Shown: piece by piece, positions 27,374-37,150 of the stretch
Layout of the letters: every line of letters begins with the position of its first letter
Numbering within the stretch: the stretch's first letter is position 1
Assembly: GCA_002384935.1 (NCBI GenBank)
Contig: DGCD01000018.1
Location: 124,001 to 188,000, forward strand
DNA: 64,000 nt
Source: Pusillimonas sp. UBA3987
Lineage (GTDB): Bacteria; Pseudomonadota; Gammaproteobacteria; Burkholderiales; Burkholderiaceae_B
Direction of reading: 5' to 3'
Notes under the pieces: generated by a model
Database searches by the model: none
The model's input: the letters and a program-made list of their open reading frames with translations, nothing else
Told to the model about the DNA's origin: nothing
Position numbers and translations under genes: made by a program

Positions 27374-30151
27374 TTAATCGGGTAGCACCGTATTCCAAAG
27401 TGCAATGACTGCATCGCGTTCAACCACGAATTCATCCTGGGGAACACGCGCGGCTTCGGCGCCTTGCAGGCGCAAGCTGTGCTGTGCCTTGCGAAAGACC
27501 CGGTAGGCGTCTGAAACTTCCCCGGCGAGCTCCGCCGGAATGAGTTTTGCCTCGGACGCCAGCTTGAGCAAAGTGATATTGCCCAGGTTTTCTAGCAAAA
27601 CAGGGTGTTCGCATGCATGGCTCAATACGAGGTATTGCGTAATAAATTCAATATCGACCATGCCGCCCCGGTCGTGCTTCAGGTCGAACAATTCGCTGCG
27701 GTTGGGATGGCCGGCGGCAATTTTTTGCCGCATTTCCTTAACGTTCTTGTATAGCGCAGCCGGGTCGCGCTCCAGCAGCAATACGTTGCGGCGGGTGGCT
27801 TCAAAGCGTTCCCCCACTTTCGGATCGCCGGCGGCAAAGCGGGCGCGCGTGATGGCCTGATGCTCCCATGGCCAGGCGTGGGTGAGCTGGTATTGCTCGA
27901 ATGCTTCGATGGAAACGGCCAGTAAGCCCGCATCGCCATCGGGACGCAGGCGCAAGTCGATTTCGTAAAGCCGGCCTGAAGAGGTCATGGTTGACAGCCA
28001 GGACGCCATGCGCCGTCCCAGTTTCGCGTATATTTCGCCTGCGTCGTCCCGGTCGTCGTCGTACAAGAACACCAGGTCCAGATCGGATGCGTAGCCCAGT
28101 TCCTTGCCGCCCAGGCGCCCGTAGGCGATGACAGCGAAATGATGAGGTGGTACGGACAGGTGACGCTGGTCTTTGGGCTGCACCATCGGCCACACGCGTT
28201 CGATGGTTTCGTTAAGCAGCATGTCGGCCAGTGCGGACAACTGATCGGCCAGTTTTTCAACGCTCAGCACGCCGCCAAGATCTTGTGCCAGCAGTTGGAA
28301 ACTGACCTGACGCTGCAAATCGCGCATTAAATTCATTTGCTGTTCGACATCGGGCTGCCCGGAGGGCAGGAGGCAGGCATCGAGTTCGCTACGCAACTGT
28401 TGCGCCAATTCGGTAAAGTCGGGCGCAGCCATAAGCGAGTGCCATTCAATCAGTCCATCGAGAAGCAGGGGATATTGGCGCAAGTATTGTGCGGCCCAGG
28501 GGCTGGCACCAATAATGCGGGCGACCCGGGCCAGCGTTTCGGGATATTCCGCCAGCAAGGCCAGATAAGGGCTGCGCTGCGCGATTTGTTCCACCAGGTC
28601 GCACAAGCGGATGGCGGTTTGTTCCGGGTTGGTGGTTCGATGCGCTGTTTCGAGCATGGCAGGCAGCAGGGTTTTGACGCGTTTGCGGCTGCTGGTGGGC
28701 AGGCTGCGGATACGGTGGCTTTGCATCAAAGCTTCGATTCGCTGGGCAACGGTTTCGCTTGCCTGGCCAAAGTACGTCTTGACTTCGTCATCCAGCTCGT
28801 CGGGGTTGGTATCCATAGAGGGGTTATTGTTTTCCTCTTCCGGCGATTCGCCCATGCCTGCGATACGAAAAGCATTTCGGAACGTGCCGTTCACAAACGC
28901 ACGATGTGCATTCAGCGTTTCCTCGAACTCTGATCCGGACATGCCCATGGCAAAGGCCAGTTCCTCACGTAATTCCGGGTCATGGGGGAGCAGGTGCGTT
29001 TGCTCGTCTTCACGGTACTGAAGCAGGTGCTCTGTGCGGCGCAAAAACAGATACGCCTCTTCAAGTCGGCGCGTGAGCGTTTCGTCGAGAATGCCGGCTG
29101 AAAATTGCTGCTTCAGGGCTTTGAGCAGGTTGCGTTTCTGCAACGAAGGCGTCCGGCCGCCGCGAATGAGCTGGTTCAGTTGAACGACGAATTCAATTTC
29201 CCGTATGCCGCCGTCGCCCAGCTTGATATTGTGTGTGGCGTCGATGCCGTTGCGCCGGGTGGCGCGCCGGTTCCAGTCTTCCCGTATGCGTTCCCGCAAC
29301 GCACGCAGCGAAGACAAGGCGTCGAAATCAAAATATTTCCGGTAGACGAAGGGGCGACGCAGCGCTTCAAGTTGTGCTCGCTGCGGCTTCGGGTCGCTGT
29401 CTTTGAATGCCTTGGCCGGGACGGCGCGCGCTTTGAGCCAGGCATAACGCTCCCATTCCCGTCCCTGGCTCACCAGGTAGTTTTCCAGTGCGTCCAGGCT
29501 CCAGGCCAACGGACCGGCGTCGCCATCGGGGCGCAGGCGCAAATCGGTGCGGAACACCACCCCATGCTCGTCGGGTTCGGAAAGAATCGGCATCATGCGT
29601 TGGGTTGCACGCCCATAAAACTCATGATGACTGATTCTGCGGCGCCCGGTGGTTTCACCCTCTTCGCCGTAAAGCATGATCAGGTCGATATCGGATGAGA
29701 CGTTCAATTCGCGACCACCCAGTTTGCCCATCGCCAGAATCAACATTTCCTGGGGTTTGCCGGTAGCGGGGTCAATGGGTGTGCCATGAAGCTCGGCCAA
29801 TTCCGTTGCAACTGTGCGGTAGGCCTGCGCAATTGCCAGGTCGGCCAGATGCGACATGGCCTGAACGACCTCTTTAAGGTCGGCCAGCTTGGCCAGATCG
29901 CGCACGAGGACCGTGTAAAACACCTGGGTGCGGACTTCGCGCAGCGCTTTGCGCAGCGTATCAAGCGGTACAATGCCCTCGGTCGACTTGGCTTGTATGG
30001 CATGCAGAAACCATTGATCGATGCGGGCGGGTGTAACGGGCTCTTGAGCCGCTTGTTCAAGCCAGGTTTCAAATTCAGGGCTACCTGCGATCTTGCGTCG
30101 CAGCGCACCCGACCAACGGGAAGCAGTTTTTATCGGCGTAGTGTGGTTCAT
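27374..30151 (-). CDS. glnE: Bifunctional glutamine synthetase adenylyltransferase/deadenylylase
   Basis: GlnE adds AMP to glutamine synthetase or removes it, according to nitrogen status. The 925-residue protein has two nucleotidyltransferase domains: an N-terminal one with GKLGGRELNVSSDIDLIMLY and a C-terminal one with GRLGGKELGYASDLDLVFLY. Helical PII-type linker regions surround them. I chose the ATG at 30151 (MNHTTPIK); an ATG 20 codons upstream is less typical. It is divergent from the YhdP-like gene, with 98 bp between starts. Confidence 0.96.
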   Translation of the reverse strand: MNHTTPIKTASRWSGALRRKIAGSPEFETWLEQAAQEPVTPARIDQWFLHAIQAKSTEGIVPLDTLRKALREVRTQVFYTVLVRDLAKLADLKEVVQAMSHLADLAIAQAYRTVATELAELHGTPIDPATGKPQEMLILAMGKLGGRELNVSSDIDLIMLYGEEGETTGRRRISHHEFYGRATQRMMPILSEPDEHGVVFRTDLRLRPDGDAGPLAWSLDALENYLVSQGREWERYAWLKARAVPAKAFKDSDPKPQRAQLEALRRPFVYRKYFDFDALSSLRALRERIREDWNRRATRRNGIDATHNIKLGDGGIREIEFVVQLNQLIRGGRTPSLQKRNLLKALKQQFSAGILDETLTRRLEEAYLFLRRTEHLLQYREDEQTHLLPHDPELREELAFAMGMSGSEFEETLNAHRAFVNGTFRNAFRIAGMGESPEEENNNPSMDTNPDELDDEVKTYFGQASETVAQRIEALMQSHRIRSLPTSSRKRVKTLLPAMLETAHRTTNPEQTAIRLCDLVEQIAQRSPYLALLAEYPETLARVARIIGASPWAAQYLRQYPLLLDGLIEWHSLMAAPDFTELAQQLRSELDACLLPSGQPDVEQQMNLMRDLQRQVSFQLLAQDLGGVLSVEKLADQLSALADMLLNETIERVWPMVQPKDQRHLSVPPHHFAVIAYGRLGGKELGYASDLDLVFLYDDDRDDAGEIYAKLGRRMASWLSTMTSSGRLYEIDLRLRPDGDAGLLAVSIEAFEQYQLTHAWPWEHQAITRARFAAGDPKVGERFEATRRNVLLLERDPAALYKNVKEMRQKIAAGHPNRSELFDLKHDRGGMVDIEFITQYLVLSHACEHPVLLENLGNITLLKLASEAKLIPAELAGEVSDAYRVFRKAQHSLRLQGAEAARVPQDEFVVERDAVIALWNTVLPD

Positions 30152-30249
30152 GCTAAACACGTATAAGACGTAACCAGAAAATTCGGGTATAAGTCGAACA
30201 AGATACCGCAAAATGCGCTTGCCATGTTGTCAGCTTAATCAGGGATTTC

Positions 30250-33200
30250 GTGCGTTCCTTTCCTAAAATACTACGTGGGCTGGGTTGGCTGGCCTTGGTC
30301 ATTTATCTTGTTCTGGCGTCGTTCATTCTTGTTTTGCGCTATGGGATATTGCCGAACATTGATACCTGGCGCCCGACGATTGAACAACATATTTCCCAGG
30401 CGATGGGCGGGCCGGTTTCCCTGACCCGCCTGCAAGCCGATTGGAAAGGCCTGAACCCCAGCCTTGATATTACGGGCCTGCGCATTCACGATCGCAATAA
30501 CGATCTGGTGCTTAGTCTGCCCCGTGTGCGTGCGCAACTGAACTGGCTTGCCCTGATACGGGGGCAGGTTCAATTTGCCACCTTGCAGGCCCAAGGGCTT
30601 GAGCTGGATTTACGTCGCGATGCACAAAACAATTTGTGGGTTCTGGGCCATGAAATCGGAGCCCTTGATGACAATAGCAGCGGGAAGTCGATGCCGCCGG
30701 TGCTTCAGTGGCTCTTACATCAGAAGTCGCTGGTTGTGGAGCAGGCAACGGTGCATTGGAAAGACGAGTTTCGCAATGCCCCCGTTTTATCATTGGATAA
30801 TGTTCTTATCCGGTTCGAGGGTGATGGGCGCACGTTTCAGGCGCGCGTGCGGGCCGGTACCGATGCCCTGATGCAGTCTGCACAATTGTTGCTGAGGCTT
30901 GAGTTTGAGCAAAGTTTAGCGACAGCGGAAGTCCCCGGGCGAATGGCGGCATTGCCGGCATGGAAGCTACAGGCTTTTGCAGATATTCAAAGCATGGATA
31001 TGGTTGCCTGGGCACCGTGGATCAACATGCCCGAAGAACTTCAAAGCGGCATGGTCTCGACGCAGGCGTGGGTCGACGCCCAGCGTGATCGGGCACCGCT
31101 GGTGACGCTTGATTCGGAAATGACGAACGCTCACTGGAATGGTGTCGACAACACCCGGATTAAAGTGGCCCAGATGCGTGTTTATGCCCAGGGCCGCCTT
31201 CCGCTGTCCGTTGATGCAACCCCGCCGCAGGAAAGCGCGCAGTTGTCTCTGGCGGTTCGCCTGCAGGCAATGGATGTCGATATGCCAACGTATTTCAGCA
31301 ATTCGCTGGCGTTCGACGATGTGCAGTTGGGGGGCATGCTAACCCACGAGAAGGGCGCGTTAAGGCGGCTTGAACTGAACACCGCCCGAATCGTCAATGC
31401 CGATATGGATGTGACATTTGCGGGCCATTGGCACGATGACCCGGCATATTCACTGGGCACCGTCGAGACACAGGGACGTTTTGCGCGAGCCAGTTTGAAC
31501 GCCATTCATCGTTATCTGCCGTTAGAGGTTGATGCCGATGCGCGAGACTGGATGTCGACCGGCTTATTGCAAGGTCAGTTGTTGGGGGCCGGGTTTGTCT
31601 TGCGTGGCGATCTGGCCGCTTTTCCGTTCGGCAGTCAGCCGGAAAAAGGGCATTTTTATGTAGGTGGGCCGTTTGAAGATGCCATTATCGATTATGTGCC
31701 TTCAACACCCGACAGCCCGGGATGGCCGCGTCTGGAAGGGTTGAACGGATTGGCGTCGTTAACCGGGACTGAACTGCGTGTACAGGCTGACTCTGGGGGA
31801 GTAACACCGGGAGACGGGCCCACGATTGCACTTGAGCGGGTTTTGGCGCGTATCCCTAATGTGGAAGACAATGCCACTTTGCTGCTCCAGGGCCAATCAT
31901 CTGCGCCGGCCGCTGCCTATCTGGCGTTGAACCGGCATTCGCCTTTGAGTGGCCTGCTGGACAATGCGTTGGATGAGGCACAGGCCGACGGTTCCTGGCG
32001 AGTGCCTTTATGGTTGAACGTGCCTTTGTACGATACCGATGCAACCACGGTGTCGGGGTCGATCGTGTTCAATGGCGGTACGTTTCAACTTGATTCGGCC
32101 ATGCCGGTCATGTCGGCTGTGAGCGGCCAGCTTGATTTTTCCGATACCGGTATTCGTTCCCAGGGTGTCAAGGCCACCGCTTTGGGTGGTGCGCTTGCCG
32201 TTTCAGGCGGCCTGGGCGGCAATAACACAAATCTTCTGATTGCCGGCGAAGCCGATTCCCAGTCTCTCGCGCGTTTTGCCGGGCTAAGTCAATCGGTGGG
32301 CCTGGAAGGACGCGCTGCTTATCGTGTCGAGGTCGAGCGTACACCGGCGGGTCGTTACGATATCGATTTAACATCCGACCTGAAGGGCATGCGAATTGAC
32401 CTGCCCAGCCCGCTCGGCAAATTTGCCGACGAAGCCTTGCCGCTTTATGCGCAGTGGCAACCGTTGGGCCAGGGGCGGGGGCAATTGCAAGTGCGCCTGG
32501 GTGACGACATTCGCATGGATATGCGTCGTGACCCGGCTGTAAAAGGCACGTATTTCAATCGCGCAGCCATTGGACTGAACAAACCGCTTGTTCTTCCCCA
32601 GGCCGGCATGAATATCGACATTCGGTATCCGGCGCTTGACCTGGACGCCTGGCTGGCCCTGATGGATTCTTCAACTGGCAGTGCCGAAACGTCCCCCGGC
32701 TTGTTACCGGCACTCAGGCAGATTCGTATCCAGTCCGACCGTTTACGTGTCCAGGATGTTGATTTAGACAAGGCAACTCTTACGATTTCGCCGCTTGAAC
32801 AACCCGACGGCTGGCGATTGGATATCAGTTCCACCCAGACGGCCGGCACGTTGTGGTGGCGAGAACCCGTTTTGTCCCAACCTGCTTCGCTTGAGGGTAA
32901 ATTTGCGCGTCTGGCGCTGGGGAACCCGGATGCGTCTCCTGCGCAAGACGAAATCAAGCCACCATCTGAGTCACGATTTGAAGATTTCAAAATACCCTCT
33001 CTTAATCTGACGGTCGACGAATTGATGGTGTACGGCGAGGATGTCGGGCAAGTGATGCTGAGCGGAGCGGTTTCCGGCGCCGGGCGTGTGCTAAATATTG
33101 ATCAACTGGAAGTCAAGAACACAGGCGCAACGCTAACCGGGAAAGGTGCATGGCGGCTCGATGGTGCAAACAGGGGGTTGTCGTTGAATGCTTCATTGGC

Positions 33201-33801
33201 GGTTCAGAATCTGGGACATTTTCTTGACCATGTCGGACTGAAGCGGGCTGTGTCCGGCGGTAGTGGTTATATTGAAGGCACATTAACCTGGAATAACCTG
33301 CCTTGGCGTTTTCAGAAGTCGGACTTGCAAGGGCAGTTGAACGTTAAGCTTGAAAAAGGACGTTTGAGTTCCGTGAACTCGAGATCGGCGCGTGTGCTGG
33401 AGCTATTGTCGTTGCAGTCTTTGCAGCGCATTTTTTCATTCGAGGCGAATCCCGAGGGCGCTTTCGCACAAGGGTTTCCATTCGACTTGCTGGAAGGCTC
33501 GATACAGATTCAAAGCGGCGTGATGAGCACCAATAATTTTCGCGTGAACAGTCCCGTGGGTAACATCAGTCTGGGGGGTGACGTTAACGTGGTGAATGAG
33601 ACGCTGGATATGCAGGCAATGGTGGTACCCAATCTGGACATGAGCGGGGCGTCGATCGCGGCAGGCATTATCAACCCCATCGTGGGTGTGGGCGCATTTT
33701 TAACCCAGTGGCTGTTGAAAGCACCGCTGAGCAAGGCCATGACGATTCACTATGATGTTTCGGGGACCTGGGCCGATCCGAAACTGCGCGAGCTGAAATA
33801 A
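30250..33801 (+). CDS. YhdP family protein (AsmA-like, outer-membrane lipid transport)
   Basis: This large 1,183-residue protein has one N-terminal membrane helix (about 10-32), then a long beta-rich region with repeated short strands, and a C-terminal AsmA-like domain (RVNSPVGNISLGGDVNVVNETLDMQAMVVPNLD). The YhdP, TamB and YdbH proteins form bridges carrying phospholipids between inner and outer membranes. The start is GTG at 30250. The length is near that of other YhdP proteins. It is a single gene, convergent with gdhA. Confidence 0.88.
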   Translation: MRSFPKILRGLGWLALVIYLVLASFILVLRYGILPNIDTWRPTIEQHISQAMGGPVSLTRLQADWKGLNPSLDITGLRIHDRNNDLVLSLPRVRAQLNWLALIRGQVQFATLQAQGLELDLRRDAQNNLWVLGHEIGALDDNSSGKSMPPVLQWLLHQKSLVVEQATVHWKDEFRNAPVLSLDNVLIRFEGDGRTFQARVRAGTDALMQSAQLLLRLEFEQSLATAEVPGRMAALPAWKLQAFADIQSMDMVAWAPWINMPEELQSGMVSTQAWVDAQRDRAPLVTLDSEMTNAHWNGVDNTRIKVAQMRVYAQGRLPLSVDATPPQESAQLSLAVRLQAMDVDMPTYFSNSLAFDDVQLGGMLTHEKGALRRLELNTARIVNADMDVTFAGHWHDDPAYSLGTVETQGRFARASLNAIHRYLPLEVDADARDWMSTGLLQGQLLGAGFVLRGDLAAFPFGSQPEKGHFYVGGPFEDAIIDYVPSTPDSPGWPRLEGLNGLASLTGTELRVQADSGGVTPGDGPTIALERVLARIPNVEDNATLLLQGQSSAPAAAYLALNRHSPLSGLLDNALDEAQADGSWRVPLWLNVPLYDTDATTVSGSIVFNGGTFQLDSAMPVMSAVSGQLDFSDTGIRSQGVKATALGGALAVSGGLGGNNTNLLIAGEADSQSLARFAGLSQSVGLEGRAAYRVEVERTPAGRYDIDLTSDLKGMRIDLPSPLGKFADEALPLYAQWQPLGQGRGQLQVRLGDDIRMDMRRDPAVKGTYFNRAAIGLNKPLVLPQAGMNIDIRYPALDLDAWLALMDSSTGSAETSPGLLPALRQIRIQSDRLRVQDVDLDKATLTISPLEQPDGWRLDISSTQTAGTLWWREPVLSQPASLEGKFARLALGNPDASPAQDEIKPPSESRFEDFKIPSLNLTVDELMVYGEDVGQVMLSGAVSGAGRVLNIDQLEVKNTGATLTGKGAWRLDGANRGLSLNASLAVQNLGHFLDHVGLKRAVSGGSGYIEGTLTWNNLPWRFQKSDLQGQLNVKLEKGRLSSVNSRSARVLELLSLQSLQRIFSFEANPEGAFAQGFPFDLLEGSIQIQSGVMSTNNFRVNSPVGNISLGGDVNVVNETLDMQAMVVPNLDMSGASIAAGIINPIVGVGAFLTQWLLKAPLSKAMTIHYDVSGTWADPKLRELK

Positions 33802-33874
33802 AAAGGGCTGGCCTTGCGGGTGTCAGGCACCGCCCGGCCAACCCTGTTTGTTCAGCGATGTGTATGCCTTTTGG

Positions 33875-35215
33875 TTAATACACCCCTTGTTGCAGCATGG
33901 CATCGGCCACTTTGACGAATCCGGCAATATTGGCGCCGTCTACATAGTTCACCTTGTCTTCGCGCTGACCATAGCGCAAGCAGTTTTGATGAATGTCGCG
34001 CATGATCGCGTGCAGCTTGGTGTCGACGTCTTCACGTGTCCATGACAGTCGGGCTGCGTTCTGGCTCATTTCAAGACCCGACACGGCAACACCGCCTGCA
34101 TTACTGGCTTTGCCCGGCGCATACAGCACACCGGCCTCAATAAAGCGGTTGGCCGCATCAATGGTGGCGGGCATGTTCGCGCCTTCCGAAATGCAGCGCA
34201 CACCATTGCTGATCAGCGTTCTGGCATCGTCAATGTCCAGTTCATTCTGGGTGGCGCATGGCAGGGCAACTTCAGCCGGAATGTGCCATGGGCGCTTGCC
34301 TTGTTCATAGGTCAGGTTCATTTCCCGGGCATAGGTCGACAGGCGGGCGCGGCGATTGTTCTTGATGTCCATGAGCAATGCGAGCTTTTCAGGGGTGAAG
34401 CCGGCCGGGTCGTGGATGCAACCTTCAGAGTCGGAAGCAGTAATGACTTTGGCGCCGATCTGCATGCACTTTTCAATTGCGTATTGCGCGACATTGCCCG
34501 ACCCGGAAACAGATACGGTCATGCCGTCCAGGGAGCGTCCCGCGTGTCTGAGCATTTCTTCGGCAAAGTAAACCGTGCCATAGCCTGTCGCCTCAGGACG
34601 GATGAGGCTGCCGCCGAAGCTCAAGCCTTTCCCGGTAAATACGCTGGCAGCCGAATTTGACAGCTTTTTCATCATGCCTGTCATGTAGCCCACTTCGCGC
34701 GCACCCACACCGATATCGCCGGCAGGCACATCGGTATCCGGACCGATATGGCGGTACAACTCACAAATCAGCGCCTGGCAAAAACGCATGACTTCACCGT
34801 CGGATTTGCCTTTTGGATTGAAATCGGCACCGCCTTTGCCCGCCCCCATGGGAAGCGTGGTGAGTGCGTTCTTGAAAGTCTGTTCAAATGCCAGGAACTT
34901 CAGGATCGACATATTCACCGAGGGGTGAAAGCGCATGCCGCCCTTGTACGGCCCAATAGCCGAGTTATGCTGAATACGGAACGCCCGGTTGGTTTGCACT
35001 TGCCCCTTGTCGTCGACCCACGATACACGAAACTGGATCACGCGCTCTGGTTCCACCAGGCGGTTCAACAAGCCTTGCTCGGCATACTGCGGATTTTGTT
35101 CGATAAAAGGCCATAGCGATGCCATCACTTCTTTTACCGCTTGCATGAATTCGGGTTGATGGGGGTCGCGCACCTGGAGTTGCTCCAGGTATTGACTAAG
35201 ACTGGGTAGTTTCAT
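33875..35215 (-). CDS. gdhA: NADP-type glutamate dehydrogenase
   Basis: GdhA aminates 2-oxoglutarate to glutamate. The 446-residue length fits hexameric GDH-I. It has GGMRFHPSVNMSILKFLAFEQ with a substrate-binding Lys nearby, the catalytic Lys in LPMGAGKGGADFNPKG, AGDIGVGAREVGYMTG, and a Rossmann segment VSGSGNVAQYA for NADP. It is followed on the same strand by no gene until the convergent YhdP-like gene. A long perfect hairpin lies between it and rho upstream. glnE nearby also belongs to nitrogen metabolism. Confidence 0.96.
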   Translation of the reverse strand: MKLPSLSQYLEQLQVRDPHQPEFMQAVKEVMASLWPFIEQNPQYAEQGLLNRLVEPERVIQFRVSWVDDKGQVQTNRAFRIQHNSAIGPYKGGMRFHPSVNMSILKFLAFEQTFKNALTTLPMGAGKGGADFNPKGKSDGEVMRFCQALICELYRHIGPDTDVPAGDIGVGAREVGYMTGMMKKLSNSAASVFTGKGLSFGGSLIRPEATGYGTVYFAEEMLRHAGRSLDGMTVSVSGSGNVAQYAIEKCMQIGAKVITASDSEGCIHDPAGFTPEKLALLMDIKNNRRARLSTYAREMNLTYEQGKRPWHIPAEVALPCATQNELDIDDARTLISNGVRCISEGANMPATIDAANRFIEAGVLYAPGKASNAGGVAVSGLEMSQNAARLSWTREDVDTKLHAIMRDIHQNCLRYGQREDKVNYVDGANIAGFVKVADAMLQQGVY

Positions 35216-35312
35216 TCGGTTTTGCTCTGTAGTTTTGTGGCGGGCACGAGAATACCGGCACAGTGGCTAAAGAAAATTGTTTTTTTGCCCTTTATTTTGG
35301 GGCTTATTATGC

Positions 35313-35340
35313 ATCAAGCCTCTCGAGAGAGAGGCTTGAT
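35313..35340. repeat. Perfect 12-bp inverted repeat between rho and gdhA
   Basis: ATCAAGCCTCTC (35313-35324), loop GAGA, GAGAGGCTTGAT (35329-35340). It lies 16 bp after the rho stop (minus strand), so it is probably the rho transcript terminator or a 3' end-stabilising hairpin. No T run follows directly on the minus strand, so its action as a simple intrinsic terminator is uncertain. Confidence 0.7.
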
Positions 35341-35355
35341 GGGATGCCGCTTCTT

Positions 35356-36612
35356 TTATTTTTTCATCATCTCGAAGAATTCCGCATTGTTCTTGGTTGC
35401 GCGGATTTTATCCAGGATGAACTCCATGGCCGCCACTTCGTCCATGTCGTGAATGAACTTGCGCAGCACCCAAACCTTCTGTAAAAGCTCGGGTTTGATC
35501 AGCAATTCTTCTCGACGGGTTCCCGATTTGTTCAGGTTAATGGCCGGGTAGACCCGTTTTTCAGCAAGGCGGCGCTCCAGATGAACTTCAGAGTTGCCTG
35601 TGCCCTTGAATTCTTCATAAATCACTTCGTCCATGCGGCTGCCGGTTTCAATCAGCGCGGTGCCGATAATCGTAAGCGAACCACCTTCCTCAAGGTTACG
35701 TGCAGCGCCGAAGAAACGTTTTGGACGTTGCAGCGCGTTGGCGTCGACACCGCCGGTCAGGACTTTGCCCGATGAAGGGACAACGGTGTTGTAGGCGCGC
35801 GCCAGGCGGGTGATGGAGTCGAGCAAAATCACGACGTCTTTTTTCAGCTCGACCAGGCGCTTGGCTTTCTCGATCACCATTTCGGCGACCTGGACGTGGC
35901 GTGTCGCAGGCTCGTCGAAGGTGGAGGCCACGACCTCGCCGCGCACGGTGCGCTGCATTTCCGTTACTTCTTCCGGGCGCTCATCGACCAGCAACACAAT
36001 GACATAGGCTTCCGGGTAATTGGTGGTGATGGCGTGCGCGATATGTTGCATTATGACCGTTTTGCCCGATTTGGGACTGGCCACGATCAAAGCGCGCTGG
36101 CCTTTACCCATGGGGGCGAAGATATCCAGAATACGGCCGGTTACGTTCTCTTCACTTTTGATATCCCGTTCCAGGGTCATGGTCTGGTTGGGGTGCAAGG
36201 GAGTGAGGTTCTCAAACATGATGCGATGCTTGATGGCCTCGGGCTGCATCCCGTTGACCTTGTCGACTTTGACCAGGGCAAAATAGCGCTCACCATCCTT
36301 GGGTGTGCGTACTTCGCCTTCAATGGAATCACCTGTATGCAGGTTGAAGCGCCGTATTTGCGAAGGGGAAATGTAGATGTCGTCGGTGCTGGCCAGATAC
36401 GACGTTTCAGGCGAACGCAGGAAACCAAAGCCGTCGGGCAGTACTTCAAGAACGCCATCGCCGAAAATCTGCTCGCCTTGCTTGGCGCGCCGTTTCATGA
36501 TGGCAAACATGATTTCCTGTTTGCGTAAACGGCTGGCATTGTCGATATCCAGACTGGCGGCCATTTCGAGCAGCTGCGAAATATGCAGTGCTTTAAGTTC
36601 GGTGAGATGCAT
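35356..36612 (-). CDS. rho: Transcription termination factor Rho
   Basis: Rho is a hexameric RNA-DNA helicase that ends transcription. The 418-residue protein has the RNA-binding cold-shock-like domain (EVLPDGFGFLRSPETSYL, about 57-74), Walker A ASPKSGKTVIMQ, Walker B VVILLDSITRLARAYN, and the Q/R loop regions. I chose the ATG at 36612 (MHLTELKALHISQLLEMA), the usual Rho start. The longer frame adds 22 residues read through the trxA-rho gap. trxA lies 80 bp upstream on the same strand, as in other betaproteobacteria. Confidence 0.98.
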   Translation of the reverse strand: MHLTELKALHISQLLEMAASLDIDNASRLRKQEIMFAIMKRRAKQGEQIFGDGVLEVLPDGFGFLRSPETSYLASTDDIYISPSQIRRFNLHTGDSIEGEVRTPKDGERYFALVKVDKVNGMQPEAIKHRIMFENLTPLHPNQTMTLERDIKSEENVTGRILDIFAPMGKGQRALIVASPKSGKTVIMQHIAHAITTNYPEAYVIVLLVDERPEEVTEMQRTVRGEVVASTFDEPATRHVQVAEMVIEKAKRLVELKKDVVILLDSITRLARAYNTVVPSSGKVLTGGVDANALQRPKRFFGAARNLEEGGSLTIIGTALIETGSRMDEVIYEEFKGTGNSEVHLERRLAEKRVYPAINLNKSGTRREELLIKPELLQKVWVLRKFIHDMDEVAAMEFILDKIRATKNNAEFFEMMKK

Positions 36613-36692
36613 GGAGAGAAAAGGAGAAGGGAAGTTATGCGTTGATGGCAGGCCAAGACAGGCCTGCGCGCAAGACAAAATTAAAGGGTGGT

Positions 36693-37019
36693 TTACAAAG
36701 CTTCTTCAAGAAAGCTGTTCAGTTGCGACTTTGACATGGCCCCAACTTTGGTGACAGCGGCTTCGCCGTTCTTGAACAGCATAAGCGTCGGGATGCCACG
36801 TACGCCATACTTGGCTGGAGTGTCGGGGTTTTCGTCGACATTCAGTTTCGCGATAGTAACACGACCTTGAAAGGTTTGCGCAGCTTCCTCGAGCAACGGT
36901 GCGATCATTTTGCATGGCCCGCACCAGGCGGCCCAGTAATCAACCAGGACAGGAACATCGGATTGAAGCACTTCGGCTTCAAAATTGGCATCAGTTACGG
37001 TTTTGATGAGGTCACTCAT
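36693..37019 (-). CDS. trxA: Thioredoxin 1
   Basis: This 108-residue cytosolic disulfide reductant has the redox motif WCGPCK in DYWAAWCGPCKMIAPLLEE (about 33-38) and the cis-Pro segment RGIPTLMLFKNG. Length and order are normal. It is followed by rho and is divergent from parE. Confidence 0.97.
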   Translation of the reverse strand: MSDLIKTVTDANFEAEVLQSDVPVLVDYWAAWCGPCKMIAPLLEEAAQTFQGRVTIAKLNVDENPDTPAKYGVRGIPTLMLFKNGEAAVTKVGAMSKSQLNSFLEEAL

Positions 37020-37150
37020 GATTTGAGAAATAGGTCAGGTTACTGAAAAAACTATACTAAGCATAACATTAGCCTGCTTCGCCTGACTACTGAGTCGCGT
37101 GAAGTCAGGCAAAATACGATTTTTTCATTTGTTTGATTTCAGGGGGTCAC

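Noticed and set aside
33802..33874. Possible bidirectional terminator between the YhdP-like gene and gdhA
   Set aside because: GGCTGGCC and GGCCAACC could pair, but the stem is imperfect with a long loop and no clear U-tract on either strand.
37081..37110. GCCTGAC...GTCAGGC inverted repeat before parE
   Set aside because: The 7-bp stem has a 16-base loop and no clear role between the divergent trxA and parE starts; too weak to call.
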